Source: CAIKBL01 sp050247235
GTDB taxonomy: Bacteria > Pseudomonadota > Gammaproteobacteria > Ga0077536
Length of the DNA stretch: 64,000 nucleotides
Direction: 5' to 3'
Assembly: GCA_050247235.1 (NCBI GenBank)
Contig: JBFWUN010000020.1
Coordinates: 1-64,000 of the forward strand
Both the position numbers and the translations under genes were made by a program. The notes under the pieces were generated by a model. It searched no databases, was not told where the DNA came from, and was given only the letters and a program-made list of their open reading frames with translations. Positions 24,407 through 33,247 of this stretch are shown one piece after another (positions within the stretch are counted from its first letter, which is position 1; each line of letters begins with the position of its first letter).

Positions 24407-25212
24407 GCTGCCTCCGCGGTATCGCCGCCGACGAACGCGGCGAGGTAGCGCAGCCCTGAGATCGCGCGCGAGCCGTACCACGACGTCATCTCGCCGTCGA
24501 TCAGTCGCACGGGCGGGCCGCCGCATGCGGCACGTACCGCCGAAAGATGCTTTGGACGGAACGGATACGGTTCGGAACTGAGCAGCACCAGGTCGACCTC
24601 GCGTGCCTGCTCAGCCAGGTTCACCTCGGGATAGCGATCCGGGTGCGCGGCAGGCTGCGTCCGCCAGCCGAACAGCGCAAGCGTGCGCGAGATGTAGGTA
24701 TCGTTTCCTACCGTCATCCAGGGATCTTTCCAGATGAGGTACAGCACCCGGCGCACGGGTCCGGCACGGACCCCGGCGAGTGCCTCGGTGAGTTCGGCAC
24801 ACAGGTTCTCCGCGCGTGCCTCTGCCCCGAAGATGCCGCCCAGCAGCCGGTAGAGTGCAAAGTTGTCCGCCGGGGCGAGCGGATGCGTGACGATGACATG
24901 CGGCACGAGGTAGGCCAGCGCCTCCGCAGTCTCGCGGGTATTCTCGTCGACGTTGACGATGACGTGGGTCGGGGCGAGCGCGCGGATCCGGTCCAGGTTC
25001 ACGTCCTTGGTCCCGCCCACCTTGGGGATCCCGCGCAGCGCATCGCGCGGATGAATGCAGAACCCGGTGCGCCCCACGAGGTGCTTACGGAGACCGAGGT
25101 CGATCACCAGCTCGGTGATACTCGGCACCAGGCAGACAATCCGCGCATCGGCGCCCGCCACCGCGTGACGGGCACCGACCGCGTCGATCAGCTCGGGCAC
25201 CGCTACGCTCAC
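24403..25212 (-). CDS. BtuF-like cobalamin/metal-receptor protein without signal peptide
   Basis: A 269-residue protein with the helical-backbone metal-receptor (BtuF/FhuD) fold: RIVCLVPSITELVIDLGL at the N-terminus, LDRIRALAPTHVIVNVDEN, the long linker helix around residues 95-140, then WKDPWMTVGNDTYISRTLALFG. Unlike periplasmic BtuF it has no signal peptide or lipobox. Its GTG start overlaps the icmF stop as GTGA. Co-translation with a B12-dependent mutase suggests that it handles cobalamin inside the cell, an inference from context. An ABC-type role in the periplasm looks unlikely. Confidence 0.75.
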   Translation of the reverse strand: MSVAVPELIDAVGARHAVAGADARIVCLVPSITELVIDLGLRKHLVGRTGFCIHPRDALRGIPKVGGTKDVNLDRIRALAPTHVIVNVDENTRETAEALAYLVPHVIVTHPLAPADNFALYRLLGGIFGAEARAENLCAELTEALAGVRAGPVRRVLYLIWKDPWMTVGNDTYISRTLALFGWRTQPAAHPDRYPEVNLAEQAREVDLVLLSSEPYPFRPKHLSAVRAACGGPPVRLIDGEMTSWYGSRAISGLRYLAAFVGGDTAEAA

Positions 25213-28200
25213 ATGTTGCGCCGGTACTCGCCGCCCACGTCGTAGAGCGCGCCCGAGATCTGCCCGAGCGACGCCACCTTCACCGCGTCCATCAGCGCCT
25301 CGAACACGTTGCCGCGATTGCGCGCCACGTGCTGCAGGTGCGTGATCTGGGCCGGTCGCGCCGCCGCGTGCTGCGCCTGGAACGCGCGCACCGCCGCAAT
25401 CTGGTCCTGCTTTTCCGTTTCCGTCGAGCGCATCAGCTCGATGGTTGTCACCTGGTCCTCGTGCCCCTTCTTCGGCAGGAACGTGTTGACACCGATGATC
25501 GGCAGCCGGCCGTCGTGCTTCAGGCTTTCGTAGTAGAGACTCTCGTCCTGGATCTTGCCGCGCTGGTACATCGTGTCCATCGCGCCCAGCACGCCGCCGC
25601 GTTCCGAGATCCGTTCGAACTCCTGGTAGACGGCCTCTTCGACGAGATCGGTCAGCTCGTTGATGATGAACGAGCCCTGCCATGGGTTCTCGCAGAAGTT
25701 CAAGCCCAGTTCGCGGTTGATGATCAGCTGGATCGCCACCGCGCGGCGGACCGATTCCTCCGTCGGCGTGGTAATCGCCTCGTCGTAGGCGTTGGTGTGC
25801 AGGCTGTTGCAGTTGTCGAACAGCGCATACAGCGCCTGCAGGGTCGTGCGGATATCGTTGAAACTGATCTCCTGCGCGTGCAGGCTGCGCCCCGACGTCT
25901 GGATGTGATACTTCATCATCTGGCTGCGCGGACTCGCCCCGTAGCGCTCGCGCATCGCGCGCGCCCAGATTCGGCGTGCCACGCGCCCGATGACCGAGTA
26001 CTCGGGGTCCATGCCGTTCGAGAAGAAGAACGACAGGTTGGGCGCGAAGTCGTCGATCTGCATGCCCCGCGCCAGGTAGTACTCGACGATCGTGAATCCG
26101 TTGGAAAGCGTGAACGCGAGCTGGGAGATCGGGTTCGCGCCGGCCTCGGCGATGTGGTACCCGCTGATCGAGATGCTGTAGAAGTTGCGGACGTTGCGGT
26201 CGACGAAATACGCCTGCACGTCCCCCATCATCTTCAGCGCGAACTCGGTGGAAAAGATGCAGGTGTTCTGGGCCTGGTCCTCCTTGAGGATGTCCGCCTG
26301 CACCGTGCCGCGCACGGTGCACAAGGTGTCCGCCTTGATGCGCGCGTAGGTATCCGCGTCGACGACCTTGTCGCCGGAGACGCCGAGCAGCCCGAGCCCG
26401 AGGCGCGTGTTGCCCTCCGGGATCTCGCCGCGGTAGGTCGGCCGCGGCTGATCTTTGAACATCGCGGCAATCTTCTTTTCCGTCGCTTCCCACTGACCGG
26501 TCTCACGCAGGTGCTTCTCGACCTGCTGGTCGATCGCCGCGTTCATGAAGAAGGCGAGGACGATCGGCGCCGGACCGTTGATCGTCATCGACACCGATGT
26601 CGACGGCGCGCACAGGTCGAAACCGGAATAGAGACGCTTGGCGTCGTCGACCGTCGCGATCGACACGCCCGAGTTGCCGATCTTGCCGTAGATATCCGGC
26701 CGCTCGTGCGGATCTTCCCCGTACAGCGTGACGGAATCGAACGCCGTCGACAGGCGATGCGCGGGCTGGCCCTGCGACACGTAATGGAAGCGGCGATTCG
26801 TCCGCTCGGGCGTGCCCTCGCCGGCGAACATGCGCGTCGGGTCTTCGCCGGTCCGGCGATACGGGTAGACCCCCGCCGTGTACGGGTAGGCCCCGGGCAG
26901 GTTCTCCTTCATGCCGAAGCGCACGCGGTCGCCCCAGCCATCGAACCTCGGCGGCGCGATCTTCGGCACCTTCTGGTGGCTCAGCGTGACGCGGTAATTG
27001 TCGCCTTCGACCACCTTGTCGCGCACCTTGTAGGTGTACTTCTCGGACGTGACGGCGGCAATCCGCGCGTCCCAGCCACGCAGCGTGTCCAGCGCTGCCG
27101 GCCCCATCGCGGCGAGCGCCTCGTTGTAACGTCGCCGCAGCCGCGCGAGCGCACCATCCGCGTCCGCGACCTTCGCATCCGGGTAGGGTTCGCCTGGGGC
27201 GGGCAGCGCCGTGTCTCCGAGTGCGCGCAACGCTTCGTAGCAATGCTGTGCGAGTCCGGCGTCCGCCGCCGTGCGCTCGATCCCCTGGTTGATGCCCCGA
27301 CCCTGCTCGGCGATTTCCGCCAGGTAGCGGGTCTTCTGCCCGGGAATCAGCACGGTCGCGCGCGGCTCCTTGAGCGTGATTTCCACCTGCGGCGTCCAGC
27401 GGGCAGCGTCGAGTCCCGCCTTCGCAACGAGCTGACGGCACAGGTTCACGAACATCCAGGTCAGGCCCGGGTCGTTGAACTGGCTGGCGATCGTCGGATA
27501 GACGGGGATGTCTTCGTCCTTCGCGTCGAACGCCTGGTGGTTGCGCTTCCATTGCTTGCGCACGTCGCGCAGCGCGTCCTCGGCGCCACGCTTGTCAAAC
27601 TTGTTCAGCACCACGAGGTTGGCGAAATCGAGCATGTCGATCTTCTCGAGCTGGCTCGCGGCGCCGTACTCGCTCGTCATCACGTACACGGGCAGGTCGA
27701 CGAGGTCGACGATCTCGGAGTCGGACTGCCCGATGCCGGCGGTCTCGACGATCAGCAGGTCGAAGCGCAGCGACTTCAGGAACGACACCGCGTCACCGAG
27801 CATCGCGCTGGTCGACAGGTGCTGCCGGCGGGTCGCCATCGACCGCATGAAGATGCGCGCGTGGCGCAGGCTGTTCATCCGGATGCGATCGCCGAGCAGC
27901 GCGCCACCGGTGCGGCGTCGCGTGGGGTCAACGGCGAGGACCGCGATGCGCATCTCCGGGAAATACTGCATGAAGCGCGACAGGATTTCGTCGGTGACGG
28001 AGCTCTTGCCCGCGCCGCCGGTGCCGGTGATCCCGATCACCGGCACCTTGGCTCCGGCCATGCGCCATTCCTTCCGCAGCTTGTCGAGCTGGGCGTCGCC
28101 GAGCGTACCGTCCTCGAGCGCGGACAGCATCTGGGCGATCGACAGATCGTCCTCGCGGTCGAGCCGGGCAGGCACGGCCGAGGCGCGCTGCGCGCGGCTG

Positions 28201-28652
28201 GCGCGCGCGACGAGATCGTCGATCATGCCCTGCAATCCCATCACCATGCCGTCGTTCGGGTGGTAGATGCGCTCGACGCCGTACGTCTGCAGCTCGGCGA
28301 TCTCTTCCGGTGTGATCGTGCCGCCGCCGCCGCCGAACACGCGCACGTGAGCGGCACCGGCGTCGCGCAGCATGTCCACCATGTAGCGGAAGTACTCGTT
28401 GTGACCACCCTGGTACGAGCTGAGCGCGATGGCGTCGGCGTCCTCCTGGATCGCAGCACGTACCACGTCGGACACGCTGCGGTTGTGCCCGAGGTGAATG
28501 ACCTCGGCACCCGCGCCCTGGATCAGTCGGCGCATCACGTTGATCGCGGCGTCGTGTCCGTCGAACAGCGATGCGGCCGTGACGAAACGCAGCGGAACGC
28601 CCTGGGTGGCCGGTTCCGCGGTCGAACGAACGTCTTCTGCGCGAATACTCAT
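25209..28652 (-). CDS. icmF: Fused isobutyryl-CoA mutase with G-protein chaperone (IcmF)
   Basis: A 1147-residue fusion. Residues about 20-150 are the B12-binding domain (LFDGHDAAINVMRR, base-off histidine H33). Residues about 200-420 are a MeaB-like GTPase with P-loop GITGTGGAGKSS (207-218) and NKFDKRG. From about residue 550 comes the mutase TIM barrel (YPYTAGVYPYRR, SISGYHIAEAGANPISQLAF). Glutamine Q795 in EDQAQNTC is the isobutyryl-CoA-type residue where methylmalonyl-CoA mutases have arginine. Y598 stands where I recall phenylalanine in Cupriavidus IcmF. It is about 53 residues longer than that protein. It interconverts isobutyryl- and n-butyryl-CoA or a relative. Confidence 0.93.
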   Translation of the reverse strand: MSIRAEDVRSTAEPATQGVPLRFVTAASLFDGHDAAINVMRRLIQGAGAEVIHLGHNRSVSDVVRAAIQEDADAIALSSYQGGHNEYFRYMVDMLRDAGAAHVRVFGGGGGTITPEEIAELQTYGVERIYHPNDGMVMGLQGMIDDLVARASRAQRASAVPARLDREDDLSIAQMLSALEDGTLGDAQLDKLRKEWRMAGAKVPVIGITGTGGAGKSSVTDEILSRFMQYFPEMRIAVLAVDPTRRRTGGALLGDRIRMNSLRHARIFMRSMATRRQHLSTSAMLGDAVSFLKSLRFDLLIVETAGIGQSDSEIVDLVDLPVYVMTSEYGAASQLEKIDMLDFANLVVLNKFDKRGAEDALRDVRKQWKRNHQAFDAKDEDIPVYPTIASQFNDPGLTWMFVNLCRQLVAKAGLDAARWTPQVEITLKEPRATVLIPGQKTRYLAEIAEQGRGINQGIERTAADAGLAQHCYEALRALGDTALPAPGEPYPDAKVADADGALARLRRRYNEALAAMGPAALDTLRGWDARIAAVTSEKYTYKVRDKVVEGDNYRVTLSHQKVPKIAPPRFDGWGDRVRFGMKENLPGAYPYTAGVYPYRRTGEDPTRMFAGEGTPERTNRRFHYVSQGQPAHRLSTAFDSVTLYGEDPHERPDIYGKIGNSGVSIATVDDAKRLYSGFDLCAPSTSVSMTINGPAPIVLAFFMNAAIDQQVEKHLRETGQWEATEKKIAAMFKDQPRPTYRGEIPEGNTRLGLGLLGVSGDKVVDADTYARIKADTLCTVRGTVQADILKEDQAQNTCIFSTEFALKMMGDVQAYFVDRNVRNFYSISISGYHIAEAGANPISQLAFTLSNGFTIVEYYLARGMQIDDFAPNLSFFFSNGMDPEYSVIGRVARRIWARAMRERYGASPRSQMMKYHIQTSGRSLHAQEISFNDIRTTLQALYALFDNCNSLHTNAYDEAITTPTEESVRRAVAIQLIINRELGLNFCENPWQGSFIINELTDLVEEAVYQEFERISERGGVLGAMDTMYQRGKIQDESLYYESLKHDGRLPIIGVNTFLPKKGHEDQVTTIELMRSTETEKQDQIAAVRAFQAQHAAARPAQITHLQHVARNRGNVFEALMDAVKVASLGQISGALYDVGGEYRRNM

Positions 28653-28690
28653 CTGCGTGCTCCTGTTCGCGGGACGCGCCCGCGCTTGCC

Positions 28691-29326
28691 TCAACCCGCG
28701 CGGGCGAGCGCCCGCGTCATCTGCTGCTTGAGCCCCTCGTGCAGCGCCCGGATGTCCTTCTGGGCTTCCGGGGTGACCAGCCACTGGTAAACGATGCCGA
28801 TCAGAGTCGAACAGAACTGCGCGGCAATCGTCCGTACGTCTGCGTCTTCCCGGACGTCGCCCGCCGCGATGCCCTGTGTGATCCACGCCTCCACGTCGCG
28901 CTGGCGCCGCTCGTGCACGTTGGCGACGACCCGCTTGAGCTCCGCGTCAGGGCCGATCGAGTCGAACCACAGCATGTAGAACACGCGGATGCGAGCCGCG
29001 CCGTCGCGCACGAAGCGAAAGTGGGCGTCGGTCGCCGCGTGGATCGCCGCGAGACCGTGCCGGCCCCGTACCGCCCGGTCGAGCTGCTGCAGCCATTCCT
29101 CGCCGACCGTGCGGATGACGCACGCGCACAGGTTGGCCTTGGTCCCGAAGCGCCAGCCGGCCAGCGCGCGGCTGTAACCCGCGAGTTCGCCGACGTCCTT
29201 CAACGTGGTGCGCGCCACCCCGTGCCGGGCGATCAGCGAGACGGCGGCATCGACCATGCGCGCATCTGACAGTGCCGAGCGTTCGGCCTGGGTGCGGCGG
29301 ACCGGGGGGCGCACAAGCGTGTCCAT
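28691..29326 (-). CDS. TetR-family regulator of the icmF operon
   Basis: A 211-residue TetR regulator. The helix-turn-helix lies at about residues 22-66 (ALSDARMVDAAVSLIARHGV, then TTLKDVGELAGYSRALAGWR). The C-terminal helical domain contains RIRVFYMLWFDSIGPDAEL, as in acyl-CoA-sensing TetR proteins of fatty-acid degradation. The gene lies 38 bases upstream of icmF on the same strand and so is probably first in that operon. A palindrome and a -10 box lie just upstream. The ATG at 29326 is preferred over an in-frame ATG or alternative start at 29365, which would lie inside the palindrome. Confidence 0.88.
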   Translation of the reverse strand: MDTLVRPPVRRTQAERSALSDARMVDAAVSLIARHGVARTTLKDVGELAGYSRALAGWRFGTKANLCACVIRTVGEEWLQQLDRAVRGRHGLAAIHAATDAHFRFVRDGAARIRVFYMLWFDSIGPDAELKRVVANVHERRQRDVEAWITQGIAAGDVREDADVRTIAAQFCSTLIGIVYQWLVTPEAQKDIRALHEGLKQQMTRALARAG

Positions 29327-29332
29327 CAGCTC

Positions 29333-29362
29333 ATTATGGTCAATGAACTTACTTGTTCGCAA
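29333..29362 (-). promoter_or_regulatory. Promoter candidate for TetR-icmF operon
   Basis: On the minus strand a TTGCGA hexamer (29357-29362) is separated by 18 bases from CATAAT (29333-29338). The -10 ends 6 bases before the ATG at 29326, so the message would be nearly leaderless. The -35 lies inside the adjacent palindrome, so a bound repressor would block it. Confidence 0.45.
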
Positions 29363-29366
29363 CAAG
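29352..29366. promoter_or_regulatory. Perfect palindrome, candidate TetR operator
   Basis: CTTGTT-CGC-AACAAG is a perfect 6-3-6 inverted repeat between the pobA stop and the TetR start. It overlaps the putative -35 of the TetR-icmF promoter. Size and position suit an autoregulatory TetR operator. Alternatively it could be a short stem at the end of the pob/pca transcript. Confidence 0.5.
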
Positions 29367-29371
29367 GAAAT

Positions 29372-30535
29372 TCAGCCGACGTAGTCCTCGGCGAGCGCGG
29401 CCGCGGCGCTCCGCGAGCCCACCACGTGATCGAGCTCCGCGAGCTGCAGGCGCTGGCGATACGGGTCATCGTCGGGTGCCCGGTGCAGCAGGTGGGTCAT
29501 CCACACCGAGAACCGCTGCGCGCGCCACACCCGCGCGAGACAGCGCGCGGGATACTGCTGCAGGCCGGTCTCGCGGCCGGCGCGGTAGAACTCGCCGAGC
29601 GCCTCCGCCAGCAGCCGGACGTCGTTCACGGCGAGGTTCAGTCCTTTCGCGCCCGTCGGCGGCACGATGTGCGCGGCGTCACCGGCGAGCAGCAGACGGC
29701 CGTGGCGCATCGTTTCGCAGACAAAACTCCGCATCGCCACCAGGTCTCTCTGCACCACGCGGCCATGGACAGCAACCGGGCCGTCGCGCGTTTCCAGCCG
29801 ACGCGCCAGTTCCGCCAGGATCCGATCGTCGGACCAGGTCGTGATGCGCTCGTCGGGTTCACACTGGAAATACAGCCGCTGCAGGGTTTCCGAGCGCGTG
29901 CTGACGAGCGCGAAGCCGCGCGCGTGGCGGGTGTAGACGAGTTCCGGCGACAGCCGCGGCGCCTCGAGCAGGATCCCGAACCAGCCGAACGGATGGATCG
30001 CCTGGTACTCGCGCCGGAGGGCCAGCGGGATCGCCTGCCGCACCAGCCCGTGGAACCCGTCGCAGCCCACGACGAAATCGCAGCGCACCTGGCCGGACGC
30101 ACCGTTGCGTTCGAAACTCAGCAACGGGCGGGCGGAATCCGCGCAATGGATCCCGGTCACGCGGGATTCGAACAGCGGTGCGGCCCCGGCGGCGACGCGC
30201 GCAGCGATCAGGTCCTTCAGGACCTCGTGCTGCGCGTACACCGTGATGGTGCGCCCGCCGGTCAGTTCGGCGAGCGGCACACGGTGACGCCGCCCGTCGA
30301 AACGCAGCTCGATGCCCGCGTGCACCGCGCCCTCCACCTGCAGGCGCGCGGCGAGTCCGTGGGCACGCAGCAGATCCACCGTGCCCTGCTCCAGCACCCC
30401 CGCGCGTATCGTCGTCTCGACTTCCAGCCGGGACCGCTGCTCCAGGACGACCGACGCGATGCCGGCTTCGTCCAGCAGGTGCGCGAGCAGCAGACCCGCG
30501 GGGCCGGCGCCGACGATCGCCACCTGCGTGTGCAC
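29372..30535 (-). CDS. pobA: 4-hydroxybenzoate 3-monooxygenase
   Basis: A 387-residue flavoprotein hydroxylase producing protocatechuate with NADPH and oxygen. It has the FAD dinucleotide motif VAIVGAGPAGLLLAHLL, R44 in TTIRAGVLEQG, CDGFHG and GDAAHIVPPTGAKGLNLA. The substrate residues known from Pseudomonas PobA are kept: Tyr, Ser and Arg in LVYTRHARGFALVSTR, a Tyr in RLYFQ and the terminal tyrosine in AEDYVG. It sits 4 bases after pcaB, so one transcript can encode the whole 4-hydroxybenzoate to beta-ketoadipate entry. Confidence 0.95.
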   Translation of the reverse strand: MHTQVAIVGAGPAGLLLAHLLDEAGIASVVLEQRSRLEVETTIRAGVLEQGTVDLLRAHGLAARLQVEGAVHAGIELRFDGRRHRVPLAELTGGRTITVYAQHEVLKDLIAARVAAGAAPLFESRVTGIHCADSARPLLSFERNGASGQVRCDFVVGCDGFHGLVRQAIPLALRREYQAIHPFGWFGILLEAPRLSPELVYTRHARGFALVSTRSETLQRLYFQCEPDERITTWSDDRILAELARRLETRDGPVAVHGRVVQRDLVAMRSFVCETMRHGRLLLAGDAAHIVPPTGAKGLNLAVNDVRLLAEALGEFYRAGRETGLQQYPARCLARVWRAQRFSVWMTHLLHRAPDDDPYRQRLQLAELDHVVGSRSAAAALAEDYVG

Positions 30536-30539
30536 CGGA

Positions 30540-31886
30540 TCAATCCTCAGCGAGGGCGCGCGCCATCAGCGCATCCACGGCCGCGAGCCGGGAGGTCGGG
30601 TCGAACAACCCGTCAATGTCCGTCGGCGCGAGATGCCGCCTGACCACGGCATCCGTGCGCGCGAGCGCGTGCAACGGGCCGCGCTGCGCGGCCGCCTCGG
30701 CGCACAGGCGCGCCACGTGCGCATGCGCCTCTTCGCGGCCGAGCGCGACCACGAGCGCCGCGGCAAGCCCGGACGCTGCCCAGTCACCGCCCGTGGTTTC
30801 AAGATTCCGGCGCATCCGCTCCGGATGCACGACGAGTCCCACAGCGAGCGCTTCCAGCCCGACGGAGGCGCCGGCCGCCAGCGACAGCAGTTCGGCCAGC
30901 GGCGCCCATTCCGCGTGCCATGCGCCGAGCGCGCGTTCGTGCTCCTGCACGAGACAGCCGTACAGCGTGGCGACGAGCCCGGGGGCGCGCAGCGCCGCCG
31001 CCAGCAGCCCCGCACAACCCACCGGATTCCGCTTGTGCGGCATTGCCGACGATGCGCCGCGCCCGGGGTGCCATGGTTCGTCGAGTTCACCGACTTCGCG
31101 CTGCGCGAGCAGCGCCACGTCGCGGGCGATCTTGCCCCCCACGCCCAGCAGTCCCCCGAGGGCGGCCGCGAGCCGCGCGACGCGCAGCCGATCGCTGTGC
31201 CAGGGCGAGGACGGCAACGCCAGGCCGAGCAGCTCCGCGACCTTTTCGTTGACGGCGATCCCCTGCGCGCCAAGCGCGGCGAGCGTGCCGCTCGCGCCGC
31301 CGAACTGCAGGACTTCGGCGTCGCGCCGCGCGTCCGCAAGCCCGCGCCGTGCGTCGGCAAGCCCGCGATGCCAGCGCGCAACCTTGAGACCGAAGGTCGT
31401 CGGCTCGGCGGTCTGCAGCAGCGTTCGCGCGAGCATCGGCGTGTGCCGATACGTGTGCGCCAGCGCCGACAGCGCGCCGAGTACGCTGGCGAGGATCGCA
31501 TCGATGCGCGCAAGCACCGCGCGTCGCTGCAGTACATGCGCGGTGTCGAGCGCGTCCTGGCTGGTCGCGCCCCAGTGAACATACGCCGCCGCGGCGGGCT
31601 CGAGTGCCGCCACCGCGGCGCCGAGCTGCGCGATGAACGGCGCGACGGGCGTACCGGTGTCGCGCGTGCCGGCCGCGAGGCGCGCGAAGTCGGGCGTGAA
31701 CGTCTCGCAGACACGTGCGATATACGCCGCGGCCCCCTGCGGAATCAGCCCCGCGTCAGCCTGCGCGAGCGACCAGGCGCGCGCGTATTCAGCAAGGTGT
31801 CGCACGAGCGCTGCATCGGACAGCAGCTCCGCCGTGCGCGGATCCGCGAGTGGCCCATCGTGCAGGCGTATCGGCTCGTCGTTCAC
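30540..31886 (-). CDS. pcaB: 3-carboxy-cis,cis-muconate cycloisomerase
   Basis: A 448-residue member of the fumarase/aspartase superfamily. The signature GASSAMPHKRNPVGCAGL is intact, together with YVHWGATSQDALDTA near residue 100 and a catalytic-histidine region. PcaB converts 3-carboxymuconate to 4-carboxymuconolactone. The GTG start overlaps the pcaG stop as GTGA, and this junction fixes the N-terminus (VNDEPIRLHDGPLADP). Upstream in-frame starts lie within pcaG in another frame. Confidence 0.93.
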   Translation of the reverse strand: MNDEPIRLHDGPLADPRTAELLSDAALVRHLAEYARAWSLAQADAGLIPQGAAAYIARVCETFTPDFARLAAGTRDTGTPVAPFIAQLGAAVAALEPAAAAYVHWGATSQDALDTAHVLQRRAVLARIDAILASVLGALSALAHTYRHTPMLARTLLQTAEPTTFGLKVARWHRGLADARRGLADARRDAEVLQFGGASGTLAALGAQGIAVNEKVAELLGLALPSSPWHSDRLRVARLAAALGGLLGVGGKIARDVALLAQREVGELDEPWHPGRGASSAMPHKRNPVGCAGLLAAALRAPGLVATLYGCLVQEHERALGAWHAEWAPLAELLSLAAGASVGLEALAVGLVVHPERMRRNLETTGGDWAASGLAAALVVALGREEAHAHVARLCAEAAAQRGPLHALARTDAVVRRHLAPTDIDGLFDPTSRLAAVDALMARALAED

Positions 31887-32383
31887 GCGGACGGCACTCC
31901 GCAGTCGAAGAACACTGTCTCCGGCATGCCGTCTGGCGTGTCCTGCAAGGTCACGTCCCACGTGTAGCGACCGGCGCACTCAGTGCAGGCGCGTGCCGCG
32001 AGTGTCGCCCGGCGCGCGGGGGGAACACGCGACCACACGGCATCGTCTTCCAGACCCGCACCCGGCAGGTAGACCCGGGTCAGCAGCGGACGCAGCAGCC
32101 CCCGCATGAAGATGAGCACGCCGAAATGCGGCGGCGGCACGGCGGGCAGCGGCCAGCAGAAGCGTCCCGCGTCGTCCGTGGCCACGCGCATGAACACGCT
32201 CTCTTCCCCGGTGGGAGGCGACCAGATTTCGAGCACCGCATCCCGTACCGGCAGGCCGTCGCCGTCCCGCACGACACCCGCAAGCGCGGGCGCGGTTGCC
32301 GCGATCGGACCGTGGGTCAACCAGTCGAGACCGATCGCGAAGAACGGACCCACGGTCTGCGACGCCGTCGGGATTGCCCGCAT
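31883..32383 (-). CDS. pcaG: Protocatechuate 3,4-dioxygenase alpha subunit
   Basis: A 166-residue non-catalytic-type subunit of the intradiol dioxygenase. The start PTASQTVGPFFAIGL is typical of PcaG, followed by the beta-sandwich segments VLEIWSPPTGEE, FCWPLPAVPPPHFGVLIFM and LLTRVYLPG. Most PcaG proteins are about 200 residues, so this one is short, mainly in the loop regions. The ATG overlaps the pcaH stop as TGATG, so the start is well defined. It forms the (alpha-beta-Fe) protomer with PcaH. Confidence 0.92.
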   Translation of the reverse strand: MRAIPTASQTVGPFFAIGLDWLTHGPIAATAPALAGVVRDGDGLPVRDAVLEIWSPPTGEESVFMRVATDDAGRFCWPLPAVPPPHFGVLIFMRGLLRPLLTRVYLPGAGLEDDAVWSRVPPARRATLAARACTECAGRYTWDVTLQDTPDGMPETVFFDCGVPSA

Positions 32384-33087
32384 CACGCCGGGTCCGCCGG
32401 GGTCGCGTCGCGACCGCCGAGCACGATGTCGAAACGGTATCCCAGCGCGTACTCGGGCACGGTGGCATGCCAGTCGAACCGCGCGACGAGCCGGTCGCGC
32501 GCGCCGACGTCCGCGATGCTGGTGAAAATAGGGTCGAACGGCAGGAGCGGATCCCCCGGGAAGTACATCTGGGTGACCAGCCGCTCCAGCAGGCACGCGC
32601 CGAACACGGAGAAGTGCAGGTGCGCGGGCCGCCACGCATTGGGGTGGTTGCGCCAGGGATAGGCGCCCGGTCGCAGGGTCACGAAGCGAAACTCGCCGGC
32701 CCCGTTGGTGACCACCCGCCCGGCGCCCGGGAAGTTCGGGTCGAGCGGCGCATCGTGGTCATCGTGCCGGTGCTGGTAACGACCCGCCGCGTTGGCCTGC
32801 CAGAGCTCGATCAAGGTGCCCGGCAGCGGCCGGCCAGCCGCGTCGGACACGCAGCCGTGGACGACGATCCGTTCGCCGAGCGGCGGTCCTTCACCTGCGG
32901 TCGTCAGGTCGCAGGAATCGGCGAGCCCCGCGAGCGGCAGTCGCGGTCGCCCGAGCTCCGTCGCCGTGGGCGGGATGTCGACCAAGGCGTGCCGCGGCGC
33001 GCGCCGCGCGGTCGATGCGTACGGCGGGTGGAGATATCCCGGCTGGGTCCCCGGCGGGGGGCGATCATGAATCCGGGACGCGCGCAT
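32383..33087 (-). CDS. pcaH: Protocatechuate 3,4-dioxygenase beta subunit
   Basis: A 234-residue iron-binding subunit. Intradiol features are GTLIELWQANAAGRYQH, FRFVTLRPGAYPWRNH, and WRPAHLHFSVFG. They supply the two tyrosines and the HxH histidines that bind Fe(III). LVTQMYFPGDPLLPFDPIF is the conserved C-terminal segment. It opens protocatechuate between the hydroxyls, giving 3-carboxy-cis,cis-muconate for PcaB. It is the first gene of the pcaHGB-pobA operon. Confidence 0.95.
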   Translation of the reverse strand: MRASRIHDRPPPGTQPGYLHPPYASTARRAPRHALVDIPPTATELGRPRLPLAGLADSCDLTTAGEGPPLGERIVVHGCVSDAAGRPLPGTLIELWQANAAGRYQHRHDDHDAPLDPNFPGAGRVVTNGAGEFRFVTLRPGAYPWRNHPNAWRPAHLHFSVFGACLLERLVTQMYFPGDPLLPFDPIFTSIADVGARDRLVARFDWHATVPEYALGYRFDIVLGGRDATPADPA

Positions 33088-33247
33088 ACAGGCTGGAGTG
33101 TCGGATGAACAGGAACCCTAGCATGGCATCGTTGTGCCCGGGAATCCTGCGTGCCGCCGGCCGCGCGCGGTCGTTCGGCATTGCGCCCCACGCCGCTCGG
33201 ACTTCGGGCCGGGAAGCCCGATGCGCCAGCCGGTGCGGTGACGCTCA

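Noticed and set aside
25329..28790. A 1153-codon open frame on the plus strand opposite icmF
   Set aside because: It is antisense to a gene with full motif support and has no recognisable domain. High GC third positions leave such frames open by chance.
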